From positions 1 to 18,829 of the forward strand of contig NZ_CALIIU010000058.1 in the NCBI RefSeq assembly GCF_938017775.1: a stretch of DNA of 18,829 nt, in the 5' to 3' direction. Both the position numbers and the translations under genes were made by a program. This document shows positions 1 to 7,264 of the stretch, piece by piece. The notes under the pieces were generated by a model. The model was not told where the DNA came from, did not search any database, and saw nothing but the letters and a program-made list of their open reading frames with translations. This stretch comes from an uncultured Campylobacter sp. GTDB lineage: Bacteria > Campylobacterota > Campylobacteria > Campylobacterales > Campylobacteraceae. How positions within the stretch are numbered: the first letter of the stretch is position 1; the number at the start of each line of letters is the position of its first letter.

Positions 1-5
1 CTTCC

Positions 6-50
6 TTATTCAAATTTTGAATTTGCGCTTTGAAGATTCAATTTATCCAT
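6..50 (-). other. Short 14-codon reading frame at the window edge
   Basis: Just after the stop of the GHKL-TIR gene, on the same strand, lies ATG GAT AAA TTG and so on, encoding 14 residues (MDKLNLQSANSKFE) before TAA. An AGAG stands just before the ATG, but it is only two bases away. The stop is followed at once by GGAAG, the last five bases of the window on this strand, which could be the ribosome binding site of a further gene beyond the left edge. I cannot tell a real leader peptide from chance at this length. Its main value is as a hint that the operon continues. Confidence 0.15.
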
Positions 51-56
51 CTCTAT

Positions 57-1895
57 TTAAGTCAAATCACTAGCGACTCGTGCTGATAATAAGCATACAA
101 TTTCATTATTTTTAATAAACGAGAATTCAAGTTTCCCGTTCGTAAGGAATTTCGGTATTTCATTATAAGATAAGGACATCAGTATATAATCTCCGACTCC
201 CCTAGTAGCCCATCCCGCACCGCCTTCAAACATACAATATTCGCTTTGTTTATAATTTTTACTCGTTAAATACACCAGCAGTACATTATCATCCGTGATA
301 CTACTTCTTATTTGATCTTTTAATGGCTCTAAGACCGTAAATTTATCGGCATCTTGTGCAGAGGTATAAAATATTTCATCCTTTCTAACTCCACATTTTT
401 CTATTAATAATGAATATATAAAGTCCGTAAATCTTTTATCTTTACTAGAGTGGGATAAAAATATTTTATACTTATCCTTCAGCATGTCGCCTTGCACTTT
501 ATTAGCTACAATCATCGTGAACTCGTTTACTTGCTCTGATGATTCGTTGGGGAAGCGCTCTTTTAACTCACTCTCTACTTCTTTTATAAAATTATTCTTT
601 CTTTTATCAAAATTTTTATTATCCTTATCCCTTATGTCGTTTGCTAATTTTTCTCTTTTGCTTATCAAATCGCCAATTATACTTTTTACAATGCCTACCA
701 GCAACGCAACCCTTTCATCATGTTCATCTAAATTTTGACGATTTGAAGTTGCAATATCCGGCAAATCATCTTCATCTAATAAGTCAAAGTGTATTTCACC
801 CTCTATATAATTAACGAAAGCCTGAGTGTTGCCTAAGTAGTTTAGGAAATTTTCTACTGCGAGCTTATTTCTAACATATAACCTGAGCTGGATTGGATTA
901 TAAAAACTATTTTTTGTAAAGTTTGCATCATTGTCTTTTGCTATTTTATTGTCTATCGTACTATGTATACCTATCCATCCGTTTAAAGTATATTGCTTAC
1001 TTTTTTTGATGCCCTGCTCGTCAGTAAATTCCCTGATTCCGCTAACTTTATTTTTATCAAGTAACTCAATCTTTCTATCAAAAAGGTATTCTTTATCTCT
1101 CTTTTTGGACTCTATTTTGAATTTAGAATCCTCTTTGAGTAGTTTGTCAAAAGTTTCTTTTAATCCTTGTTGGCTATCTTTTAGAAAATAATCTATAAAA
1201 GCCATATTTTTAAATGCTATTTTTTTCTCTATCGGTCTAAATATAGGTTCTTTACTATCCTTTTTTACAATTGCTAGAAAAATCTTTCTATCCATCATAG
1301 AATCCAACGAAAATATATTAGATAACTTGTTTTCTAGGCTATCTAGCGCTCGTTCGCCAAGTCCCTCTAGATTTACATTTTCCAATATTAACGCTGTGCC
1401 GGTCTTAATTTTTTCCCAAATTTGATTAGATCGTAATTTTGTTTCTGTACTGTTTATTAATCTTAAAAAAGGTTTTTCGTTTTCGTCTTTTTTGTTTTCA
1501 CTATAGTTCATTTCCCATTTATTGACTACTCCAGCATTTGTTTTAGACAATATAAAATATCTCTCGGAAAGATAAAGCGCCGCCAATTTTCCTATACCTT
1601 TTCTGCCCATCACTTTATAGCCGTTTAATACTTTCGAGTTTTCTTCTAGCCTTCTATTATAGCCAACTATAGTATAGGTATTAATGCTATTTTCATCCAA
1701 ACCAATACCGTCATCAATAATCTCTATAAGAGATTTTGATTTGTTTGTCATATTTATATAAATATATATGTTTTTAGCATTTGCATCAAAGCCATTTGCT
1801 ACAAGCTCTGAAATAGCACTCCAAGCATTTGAGTAAAGACTTTTGCCTAGTAGTTTTAAAGCCAACCATCCAAAAGAAAATTTTATCTTTTGCAT
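57..1895 (-). CDS. GHKL ATPase-TIR fusion protein (candidate defence effector)
   Basis: The gene encodes 612 residues. The N-terminal part has all the GHKL (MutL/Hsp90/MORC/histidine-kinase fold) ATP-site motifs: the N box with E30, N34 and D37, the DDGIG motif at 61-65, and the glycine lid GRKGIGK at 97-103. Residues about 200-470 are a middle region without a recognised domain and include a Lys/Glu-rich, probably helical stretch (about 410-448). Residues about 475-590 are a TIR domain: YKIFLSHSSKD at 476-486, an LVYLTSKNY strand near 540-548, and SEYCMFE at 551-557. E557 sits where TIR NAD-hydrolases have their catalytic glutamate. No signal peptide or membrane segment is seen, so it is probably cytosolic. 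Its ATG overlaps the methyltransferase stop (TAATG), with AAGGAGAGG just upstream, so translation is likely coupled. Family knowledge: GHKL ATPases dimerise on ATP binding, and clustered TIR domains degrade NAD+. A defence role is inferred. The gene is clearly AT-richer than guaA. Confidence 0.88.
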   Translation of the reverse strand: MQKIKFSFGWLALKLLGKSLYSNAWSAISELVANGFDANAKNIYIYINMTNKSKSLIEIIDDGIGLDENSINTYTIVGYNRRLEENSKVLNGYKVMGRKGIGKLAALYLSERYFILSKTNAGVVNKWEMNYSENKKDENEKPFLRLINSTETKLRSNQIWEKIKTGTALILENVNLEGLGERALDSLENKLSNIFSLDSMMDRKIFLAIVKKDSKEPIFRPIEKKIAFKNMAFIDYFLKDSQQGLKETFDKLLKEDSKFKIESKKRDKEYLFDRKIELLDKNKVSGIREFTDEQGIKKSKQYTLNGWIGIHSTIDNKIAKDNDANFTKNSFYNPIQLRLYVRNKLAVENFLNYLGNTQAFVNYIEGEIHFDLLDEDDLPDIATSNRQNLDEHDERVALLVGIVKSIIGDLISKREKLANDIRDKDNKNFDKRKNNFIKEVESELKERFPNESSEQVNEFTMIVANKVQGDMLKDKYKIFLSHSSKDKRFTDFIYSLLIEKCGVRKDEIFYTSAQDADKFTVLEPLKDQIRSSITDDNVLLVYLTSKNYKQSEYCMFEGGAGWATRGVGDYILMSLSYNEIPKFLTNGKLEFSFIKNNEIVCLLSARVASDLT

Positions 1896-3064
1896 TACCT
1901 CTCCTTCTTATGATTTTCTCTATAAGATAAAAAACTTTTCAACACTTCATTTGCAAGGCTAATAGCAAGCAGAGGGGGTACGGCATTCCCGACTTGGGAA
2001 TTTTGTTGAATTTTACCGCCGTAAAATTTAAAAAAATCAGGAAAAGACTGCAATCTAGCCCCTTCTCTTGTGGTAAGTGCCCTGTTTTCTTTTGGATGTA
2101 TACATCGTAGGGACGAGGGTGTCCCCAAGTTATTCGTTATCGTTGTAGACGGCTTATTCCACCACAGCCTTCCATATGTATTTTTGTAACCGGAAGTTAG
2201 CCTATATTCTGACGGTAACTTTTTATTATTCACTAAGCTGTTTATATATTCTCGCCCCTCACCCTCTATCACGGCATTTATAACACCTTGAATTTTCTCG
2301 CCATAAGAGCCGCTCTTATGACTAGTTAAAGCGTCGTTATTATTTCGCATAAGCTCTTGGTAAATATTTTTAGGAGTTATTAAATATTCTTTCTTTTCTT
2401 CATTTAATCCTAGCGGCGGCAAATCCGATAATGCATTTTCTACAGTTAAAAATGTATTATAATCAGTTAATATTTCATTTGGGAATTCCCACTTCAGGTC
2501 TATATCTTTTCTTATACCAACTATAAATACTCTCTCTCTATTTTGCGGTATACCGAAATTTACCGCATTTAAAACTTTTTTATGTATTTTATAACCGCTA
2601 GTATTTTTTATATTATTAAACATTTTATAGATGTCTTCTATTACGGGTTTACCAATATTGTTTTTCATGGTAAGCAAGCCTTTTACATTTTCAAAAATAA
2701 ACATCTTAGGCCTTAAAATACTAAGTAACCTACAATATTCCTTATACATAACCGCTCTCTTATCGTATTGTCTTTTTCCTACAGTACTATAAGACTGGCA
2801 AGGTGGACCGCCTATAACAATATCTACGCAACTTACATCAATCTTACTGTCTTTGATTTTCTTCTCGTCAATTGCCCGAATATCGCATTCTAATAATTTT
2901 ATATTTGGGAAATTTAGCCTAAATGCTGTTGCGGCATACTTATTGTATTCATTTGCGAACAAAAAGTTAAATTCATCGTTTATTACAAATTTATTCCCGT
3001 CTTTTTTATAATAAAAACCAAATGTTAAGCCGCCGGCTCCAGAAAATAAATCAACAACATTCAT
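1895..3064 (-). CDS. C5-cytosine DNA methyltransferase (Dcm/HhaI family)
   Basis: From the chosen ATG at 3064 the protein has 389 residues and a complete set of C5-methyltransferase motifs: DLFSGAGG at 5-12 (motif I, AdoMet), GGPPCQ at 85-90 with catalytic C89 (motif IV), FENVKG at 124-129 (VI), QNRERVF at 174-180 (VIII), the conserved block around 298-340 (YGRL, TIT, REGARLQSFPD) and QVGNAVPP at 357-364 (X). The target-recognition region lies about 185-295, but the site methylated cannot be predicted. The frame is also open to a GTG at 3100 inside guaA. I prefer 3064 because GGGGAA stands seven bases upstream and the protein then begins directly at motif I, as is usual. It lies 26 bases downstream of guaA with no evident terminator or strong promoter between, so read-through from guaA is plausible. 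No nuclease gene is next to it. The partner is the GHKL-TIR gene. Confidence 0.95.
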   Translation of the reverse strand: MNVVDLFSGAGGLTFGFYYKKDGNKFVINDEFNFLFANEYNKYAATAFRLNFPNIKLLECDIRAIDEKKIKDSKIDVSCVDIVIGGPPCQSYSTVGKRQYDKRAVMYKEYCRLLSILRPKMFIFENVKGLLTMKNNIGKPVIEDIYKMFNNIKNTSGYKIHKKVLNAVNFGIPQNRERVFIVGIRKDIDLKWEFPNEILTDYNTFLTVENALSDLPPLGLNEEKKEYLITPKNIYQELMRNNNDALTSHKSGSYGEKIQGVINAVIEGEGREYINSLVNNKKLPSEYRLTSGYKNTYGRLWWNKPSTTITNNLGTPSSLRCIHPKENRALTTREGARLQSFPDFFKFYGGKIQQNSQVGNAVPPLLAISLANEVLKSFLSYRENHKKER

Positions 3065-3093
3065 AAACTGATTCCCCAAATTTAAAAATTTTA
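3065..3093 (-). other. Junction of an AT-rich acquired segment with the guaA 3' end
   Basis: Reading on the minus strand, guaA ends in TAA at 3093-3091. It is followed by an A/T-rich stretch and the GGGGAA ribosome binding site of the methyltransferase. Composition changes abruptly here: guaA is balanced or GC-rich in codon third positions, while the two genes to its left are strongly AT-rich. The guaA 3' end is a known attachment site for genomic islands in many bacteria. The far attachment site and any integrase would lie beyond the left edge, so this is a boundary call, not a proven att site. Confidence 0.4.
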
Positions 3094-4626
3094 TTCCCAC
3101 TCTATCGTTGCAGGCGGTTTGCTTGAAATGTCGTAAACTACGCGGTTGATGCCGGGCACTTCGTTTATGATGCGGCGAGAGACGTTTTCTAGCAGATCGT
3201 ATGGCAGGCGCGAGAAACTAGCCGTCATTCCGTCGCTAGCATCCACCACGCGCACGCACACGGCATTTTCGTAGGTGCGGTTATCGCCCATGACGCCGAC
3301 TGAATTTACGTTTAAAAGCACGCAGAAAGCTTGCCAAGTTTTGTTGTACCAGCCGCTTGATTTTAGCTCGTCGCGTAGGATCACATCGGCTTTGCGCAGT
3401 AGCTCGAGGCTCGGCGTATTTACCTCGCCCATTATACGGATCGCAAGGCCCGGGCCGGGGAATGGATGGCGGAAAACGACTTCGCGCGAAAGACCCAGTT
3501 CGAGCCCCAGCTGGCGAACCTCGTCTTTAAAAATTTCGCACAGAGGCTCGATCAGTTCAAATTTCATATCTTTAGGCAGTCCGCCTACGTTGTGGTGGCT
3601 TTTGATCGTCTTGCTTGAGCCTGCGACCGAGCTCTCGATGATGTCGGTGTAGAGTGTGCCTTGGGCTAGAAATTTTACGTTTTTGTGTTTTGCTGCTTCT
3701 TTGCTGAAAACCTCAATGAAGGTCGCGCCGATGATTTTGCGTTTTTGCTCCGGATCGACCACCCCTTTTAGTCTGCTTAAAAATAGCTCACTGGCATCGA
3801 TCACATCTAAACTCACGCCGAGTTTGAGCCTAAACATCTCCTCCACCGCCTTGCGCTCGCCCGTGCGGAGCAGTCCGTTATCGACGAAAACCGCTATTAG
3901 GCTCTGTGGCACCGCATGCGCCAAAAGCGCCGCTACGACCGAACTATCCACGCCGCCACTTACCGCGCAAAGCACTTTCGCGCTGCCTACGCGCTCTTTT
4001 ATTTTGATCATCTGCTCTTTGGCGAAGCTGCCCATATTCCAAGTGCTGGTTATTCCGCAGATCTCTTTGGCAAAATTTTTTAAAATTCTATCGCCAAACT
4101 CGCTGTGGCAGACCTCAGGGTGAAACTGTAGCGCATAAATTTTACGGGTCTCGTCGCCAAATACGCACCACTCACTCTCATCCGAGCTTGCCATCACCTC
4201 AAAGCCCTCCGGCAGGCTCTCGACCTTGTCCGAGTGGCTCATCCAAACGATCGAGTTATCCTCCACGCCGCCAAATAGCTTGCTAGCACGAAGCAGCTTT
4301 AAAGAAGCCTTGCCATACTCTTTTTTACCCGCAGGCACGACGCTGGCGCCAAATTTATGCGCGATGAGCTGCATACCGTAGCAGATACCTAAAATTGGAA
4401 TTCCAAGCTCAAAAATTCTATCGTCGCAAAAATACGCATCCTTGGCGTAAACGCTAGCGGGTCCGCCGCTTAAAATAATGCCTTTTGGGTTTTTTGCTTT
4501 TATCTTATCGATCGGTGCGTCGTATGCGATCAGCTCGGTGTAAACGCCTTGTTCGCGCAAGCGCCTAGCGATCAGCTGGGTGTATTGAGAGCCGAAGTCC
4601 AGCACTAAAATGTCTGCCGTTTGCAT
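3091..4626 (-). CDS. guaA: GMP synthase (glutamine-hydrolysing)
   Basis: GuaA converts XMP to GMP using ATP and glutamine, the last step of guanine nucleotide synthesis, in the cytosol. The 511-residue length is typical. The class I glutamine amidotransferase domain occupies about 1-190, with nucleophile C82 in GICYGMQ and partners H169 and E171 in QFHPE. The ATP-pyrophosphatase domain follows, with the P-loop SGGVDSS at 223-229, and then the C-terminal dimerisation domain with the conserved ending PPATIEWE. The ATG at 4626 has AAGGAA seven bases upstream. An LptM-like lipoprotein gene ends 54 bases upstream on the same strand. The downstream AT-rich methyltransferase/TIR unit abuts the intact stop codon. 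All catalytic residues are present, so the gene should be functional. Confidence 0.98.
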   Translation of the reverse strand: MQTADILVLDFGSQYTQLIARRLREQGVYTELIAYDAPIDKIKAKNPKGIILSGGPASVYAKDAYFCDDRIFELGIPILGICYGMQLIAHKFGASVVPAGKKEYGKASLKLLRASKLFGGVEDNSIVWMSHSDKVESLPEGFEVMASSDESEWCVFGDETRKIYALQFHPEVCHSEFGDRILKNFAKEICGITSTWNMGSFAKEQMIKIKERVGSAKVLCAVSGGVDSSVVAALLAHAVPQSLIAVFVDNGLLRTGERKAVEEMFRLKLGVSLDVIDASELFLSRLKGVVDPEQKRKIIGATFIEVFSKEAAKHKNVKFLAQGTLYTDIIESSVAGSSKTIKSHHNVGGLPKDMKFELIEPLCEIFKDEVRQLGLELGLSREVVFRHPFPGPGLAIRIMGEVNTPSLELLRKADVILRDELKSSGWYNKTWQAFCVLLNVNSVGVMGDNRTYENAVCVRVVDASDGMTASFSRLPYDLLENVSRRIINEVPGINRVVYDISSKPPATIEWE

Positions 4627-4652
4627 GAAATTCCTTTGTAAAAATTTTTAAA

Positions 4653-4658
4653 AGTATA
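4653..4658 (-). promoter_or_regulatory. Candidate -10 box for guaA
   Basis: On the minus strand TATACT lies 26 bases before the guaA start, in the 54-base gap after the lipoprotein gene and preceded by a T-rich stretch. In Campylobacter the -10 box is the main visible sigma-70 signal, and a -35 box is often not recognisable. The initiation point would fall just upstream of the AAGGAA ribosome binding site. This is pattern-based only. If real, it may also drive the methyltransferase/TIR unit by read-through. Confidence 0.35.
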
Positions 4659-4680
4659 ACAAAGCAAAGCTAAAAGTAGG

Positions 4681-4878
4681 CTATTTATCGCGTAAAATTC
4701 TAACGCTTCCTCTACCATCGCTCGTGTTATTGGCGTCCGTATTTTGGGCGGTAGCGCTAGGGCTCTGCTCGTCTTCTGAATAAAACGGCGGCGCTTTGTA
4801 TCCGCAGCCGCTAAGCAAAACTAAGATAAAAAATGCTAAAATCCGCTTATGGAAAATGCAAGAGAAATAATAGCTCAT
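4681..4878 (-). CDS. Small LptM-like lipoprotein
   Basis: This is a 65-residue predicted lipoprotein. A short positively charged n-region (H10 K11 R12) is followed by a hydrophobic core (about 13-22) and the lipobox LSGC at 22-25, with C25 as the lipidated cysteine. The sequence just after it, GYKAPPFY, matches the pattern of the small LptM/YifL-type lipoproteins, where a short peptide follows the lipid anchor. The remaining tail is polar and low in complexity. LptM of enterobacteria assists maturation of the LPS transporter LptD; whether this protein does so is inference from the N-terminal pattern only. The ATG at 4878 has AAAGGA about eleven bases upstream. No closer ATG, GTG or TTG precedes the hydrophobic core. 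Its first 30 bases overlap the start of the divergent DUF721-like gene. It precedes guaA on the same strand. Confidence 0.7.
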   Translation of the reverse strand: MSYYFSCIFHKRILAFFILVLLSGCGYKAPPFYSEDEQSPSATAQNTDANNTSDGRGSVRILRDK

Positions 4879-5316
4879 ATCAGAAAAGATCCTTTATATG
4901 CCAAGATGCGAGAAAGAGGCGAGTTTCTGGCGATTTTGCCGCTTAGTTGGCAAAGGCTGATCGCCTTCATCTACGTCAAAGATGGCATTTTGATGATAGC
5001 CGCGAAGCACCCGGCGGGGCTTTGCGAACTAAAGCGCGATAGTAATATAAATTTAATAAAAGACGTATTAAAGCGCTTCGTAGCCGCTAGAGAGACGGCG
5101 GAGCTTTGCGGCGTGCGAGAGATAAAATTTTTCGTTGCAGATAGAGTGATGAGCAGAAGAAGGGCGCAAATTTATAAAGCTCATTTGCGCCGAAGCAGTA
5201 AAATTTTATCTTCAGAGCGCGCAAAGGGGGAGTTTACAAACAAAATCCAAGATCCGCAAATTTATAAAATTTTTGAAGAGATAAGAGGGCTGATCCTTGC
5301 TAATAGAGGAGATTAA
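4849..5316 (+). CDS. DUF721/DciA-like protein
   Basis: The protein has 155 residues and no signal peptide or membrane segment. Residues about 20-75 fit the DUF721 pattern: a helix ending in LPLSWQRLIAFIYVKDG, a strand-turn-strand with the alternating ILMIAAKHP, and then a helix with NLIKDVLKRF. DUF721 includes DciA, which helps load the replicative helicase in bacteria that lack DnaC. Assignment here is by pattern and gene neighbourhood, since I recall a small gene between guaA and uvrC in C. jejuni. The ATG at 4849 is the earliest possible start, as an in-frame TAA lies four codons upstream, but it has no clear ribosome binding site. A later start near M19 is possible and would remove the overlap with the divergent lipoprotein gene. 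The 3' end overlaps uvrC by 20 bases, suggesting co-transcription. Confidence 0.75.
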   Translation: MENAREIIAHIRKDPLYAKMRERGEFLAILPLSWQRLIAFIYVKDGILMIAAKHPAGLCELKRDSNINLIKDVLKRFVAARETAELCGVREIKFFVADRVMSRRRAQIYKAHLRRSSKILSSERAKGEFTNKIQDPQIYKIFEEIRGLILANRGD

Positions 5317-7099
5317 GAGCCTGCCTGCCGCACCCGGCGTGTATCAATACTTCGACGCCGCGGGCAAGCTGCTATACGTCGGTAAGGCTAAAATTTTAAA
5401 AAATCGCGTCAAAAGCTACTTTTCTTTCACGCCCGCTCTCGCGCCGAGCCCGCGCTTAAGCGCGCGCATCGCCAAGATGATAAGCGAGGCTGTGCATTTA
5501 GAATACATCGTCACTCCCAGCGAGAGCGACGCGCTGATACTAGAAAATTCCTTCATTAAGCAGCTCAAGCCCAAGTACAACATCTTGCTGCGCGACGATA
5601 AAACCTATCCATATATCTACGTAAATTTAGACGACGATTTCCCGCGCTTTGAGATCACGCGAAAGATCATAAAGGGCAAAAACATCAGATACTTCGGCCC
5701 CTATTTTCACGGCGCGAAGGAAATTTTACAGACGCTTTATATGCAGTTTCCGCTCGTGCAGAAGAAAAATTGCGTCAAGGGCAAAAAGGCCTGTTTATTC
5801 CACCAGATCGGGCGCTGCGCCGCTCCGTGCGAGGATAAAATTTCAAAGCAGGATTACGCTCGTATCGTACAAAGCGCGCTTGTGGCTCTGAAAAATCCGC
5901 AAAAAATGGTGCCGCAGCTTCAGGATCGGATGGCGCGGCTCGCGCAGAGCGAAAATTTTGAGGAAGCCGCGCAGATCCGCGATACGATCGAAATTTTAAA
6001 GCAGATGAACATAAAGGTTGAGGTCGATCTGGCAAAGCTCGATGATTTCGAGGTCTTTGCGATTGCCGCACGCGACGGGCTCGTCTGCGCCGTGTATTTT
6101 AGCATACGCGAGGGCAAAATTTCAGCCTCAAGCTCGCATATAATCAACTGCAAGGCCCCTAACGCCGATGATATCGCAAACGCCTACAAGCAGATGATCT
6201 TAAGCGCCTTCCCGGCTGCGGCTCCCGTGGCGTGCGCTAAAATTTACGTTTACGACGAGTTTGACGATGCGGATCTGGTATGCGAAATTTTATCCAAGCG
6301 GCACGAAAGAGCCTTTAAAATTTACGCGCCGAAAATCGGCGAAAAGCGTAAAATTTGCGAGATTGCATACCAAAACTGCGAGATCAATATCAAAAAACAT
6401 CTAAAAACGCACGATTATGCATTTTTGCAGGAGCTGAAGGATTATTTTAATCTTACGAATTTGCCCGTAAATATCGAAGTTTTCGACAATTCGCATATGT
6501 TCGGCGCCGCGGCCGTGGGGGCTATGATAAGCTTTCAAGACGGCGAGTTTAACAAGCAAAACTACCGCCACAAGCACCTTAGCTCAAATAACGACTACGA
6601 TCAGATGCGCGAGTATCTAACTAGCCGCGCGCTTAAATTTGACGAGCTTGCAGCGCCAGATCTGTGGCTTATCGACGGCGGAACGGCTCTGCTAAACTTG
6701 GCGGAGGAAATAATCTGCAGCGTCGGAGCAAACGTCGATATAATCGCTATCTCAAAAGAGAAGATCGACGCTAAAGCTCACCGCGCAAAGGGAGCTGCGA
6801 AAGATAAAATTTGCACGAAGGGCGGGATTTTTTCGCTGCCGACGGATGATAAAAAGTTGCAGTTTTTTCAGCGCCTGCGCGATGAAGCGCACCGCTTTGC
6901 GATCTCGTTTCACCAAAAGAGCAAACGCAAACTAGATCTGCAAAGCTCAAAGCTGCTAAGCTTGGGCGTTAGCAAGGGCAGCCTGAAGAAGCTTTTGGAC
7001 TTTTACGGCGATTTTGAGAGCATTTATGCGGCGAGCTTCGAGGAGATCAGATCGCTTACGAATATCCAAACCGCGGAAAAAATTTTAAACAATCATTAA
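5297..7099 (+). CDS. uvrC: Excinuclease ABC subunit C
   Basis: UvrC makes the dual incisions of nucleotide excision repair after UvrAB locates damage. The length of 600 residues is normal. The N-terminal GIY-YIG nuclease has G14-V15-Y16, Y27-V28-G29, R37 and E83. Four cysteines (C159, C166, C174, C178) match the family's iron-sulphur cluster. A UVR motif for UvrB contact lies about 205-238 (ENFEEAAQIRDTIE). The RNase H-like nuclease has D397 (FDNSH), D460 (LIDGG) and H532 (EAHRFAISFH). The C-terminal helix-hairpin-helix lies about 552-600. The start is a TTG at 5297, preceded by AAGAGGG at a suitable distance and placed so that the protein begins just before the GIY motif. The gene overlaps the DUF721-like gene by 20 bases. 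By eye I found no in-frame AGG codon in it. Confidence 0.98.
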   Translation: MLIEEIKSLPAAPGVYQYFDAAGKLLYVGKAKILKNRVKSYFSFTPALAPSPRLSARIAKMISEAVHLEYIVTPSESDALILENSFIKQLKPKYNILLRDDKTYPYIYVNLDDDFPRFEITRKIIKGKNIRYFGPYFHGAKEILQTLYMQFPLVQKKNCVKGKKACLFHQIGRCAAPCEDKISKQDYARIVQSALVALKNPQKMVPQLQDRMARLAQSENFEEAAQIRDTIEILKQMNIKVEVDLAKLDDFEVFAIAARDGLVCAVYFSIREGKISASSSHIINCKAPNADDIANAYKQMILSAFPAAAPVACAKIYVYDEFDDADLVCEILSKRHERAFKIYAPKIGEKRKICEIAYQNCEINIKKHLKTHDYAFLQELKDYFNLTNLPVNIEVFDNSHMFGAAAVGAMISFQDGEFNKQNYRHKHLSSNNDYDQMREYLTSRALKFDELAAPDLWLIDGGTALLNLAEEIICSVGANVDIIAISKEKIDAKAHRAKGAAKDKICTKGGIFSLPTDDKKLQFFQRLRDEAHRFAISFHQKSKRKLDLQSSKLLSLGVSKGSLKKLLDFYGDFESIYAASFEEIRSLTNIQTAEKILNNH

Positions 7100-7264
7100 C
7101 GAAAACCTAACGCAAAAAGCTATATTTAAAGATTTGTTTAGTAAAATCACCCATTAACTTTGCAGGACGGCTAAATCGTCTCCGCCTAGCGTGACGGAAG
7201 CGACTTCGTTTCTCCGGTTGAATAAAATTTAACGTCGCGTAAGCTGCGCTTTGAAGGATTTTGT
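7100..7264 (+). promoter_or_regulatory. Leader region of the hybrid kinase gene
   Basis: This 165-base gap has a candidate -10 box TAAAAT at 7142-7147 (in TAGTAAAAT), which would give a leader of about 110 bases. The leader has short complementary segments: GACG/CGTC around 7166-7180, GAAG/CTTC around 7197-7207 and GCGAC/GTCGC around 7200-7238. These could form alternative hairpins, but I match none of them to a known riboswitch. AAGGA at 7254-7258 is a good ribosome binding site for the ATG at 7265. No clear terminator for uvrC is seen. Confidence 0.25.

Noticed and set aside
995..1225. Runs of seven T in the GHKL-TIR gene as possible phase-variation tracts
   Set aside because: They are short and ordinary for DNA this AT-rich. 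No long poly-G/C tract of the kind used by Campylobacter for phase variation was seen in the window.
3091..3100. GTG at 3100 as the methyltransferase start inside guaA
   Set aside because: It has no ribosome binding site and adds 12 residues before motif I. ATG 3064 has GGGGAA at a good distance.
3275..4123. Plus-strand frames opposite guaA
   Set aside because: guaA is complete and conserved on the minus strand. These frames have no start signals or recognisable domains.
7160..7240. Possible riboswitch in the kinase leader
   Set aside because: Short complementary segments exist, but I could not match conserved cores of c-di-GMP, TPP, cobalamin or SAM riboswitches.
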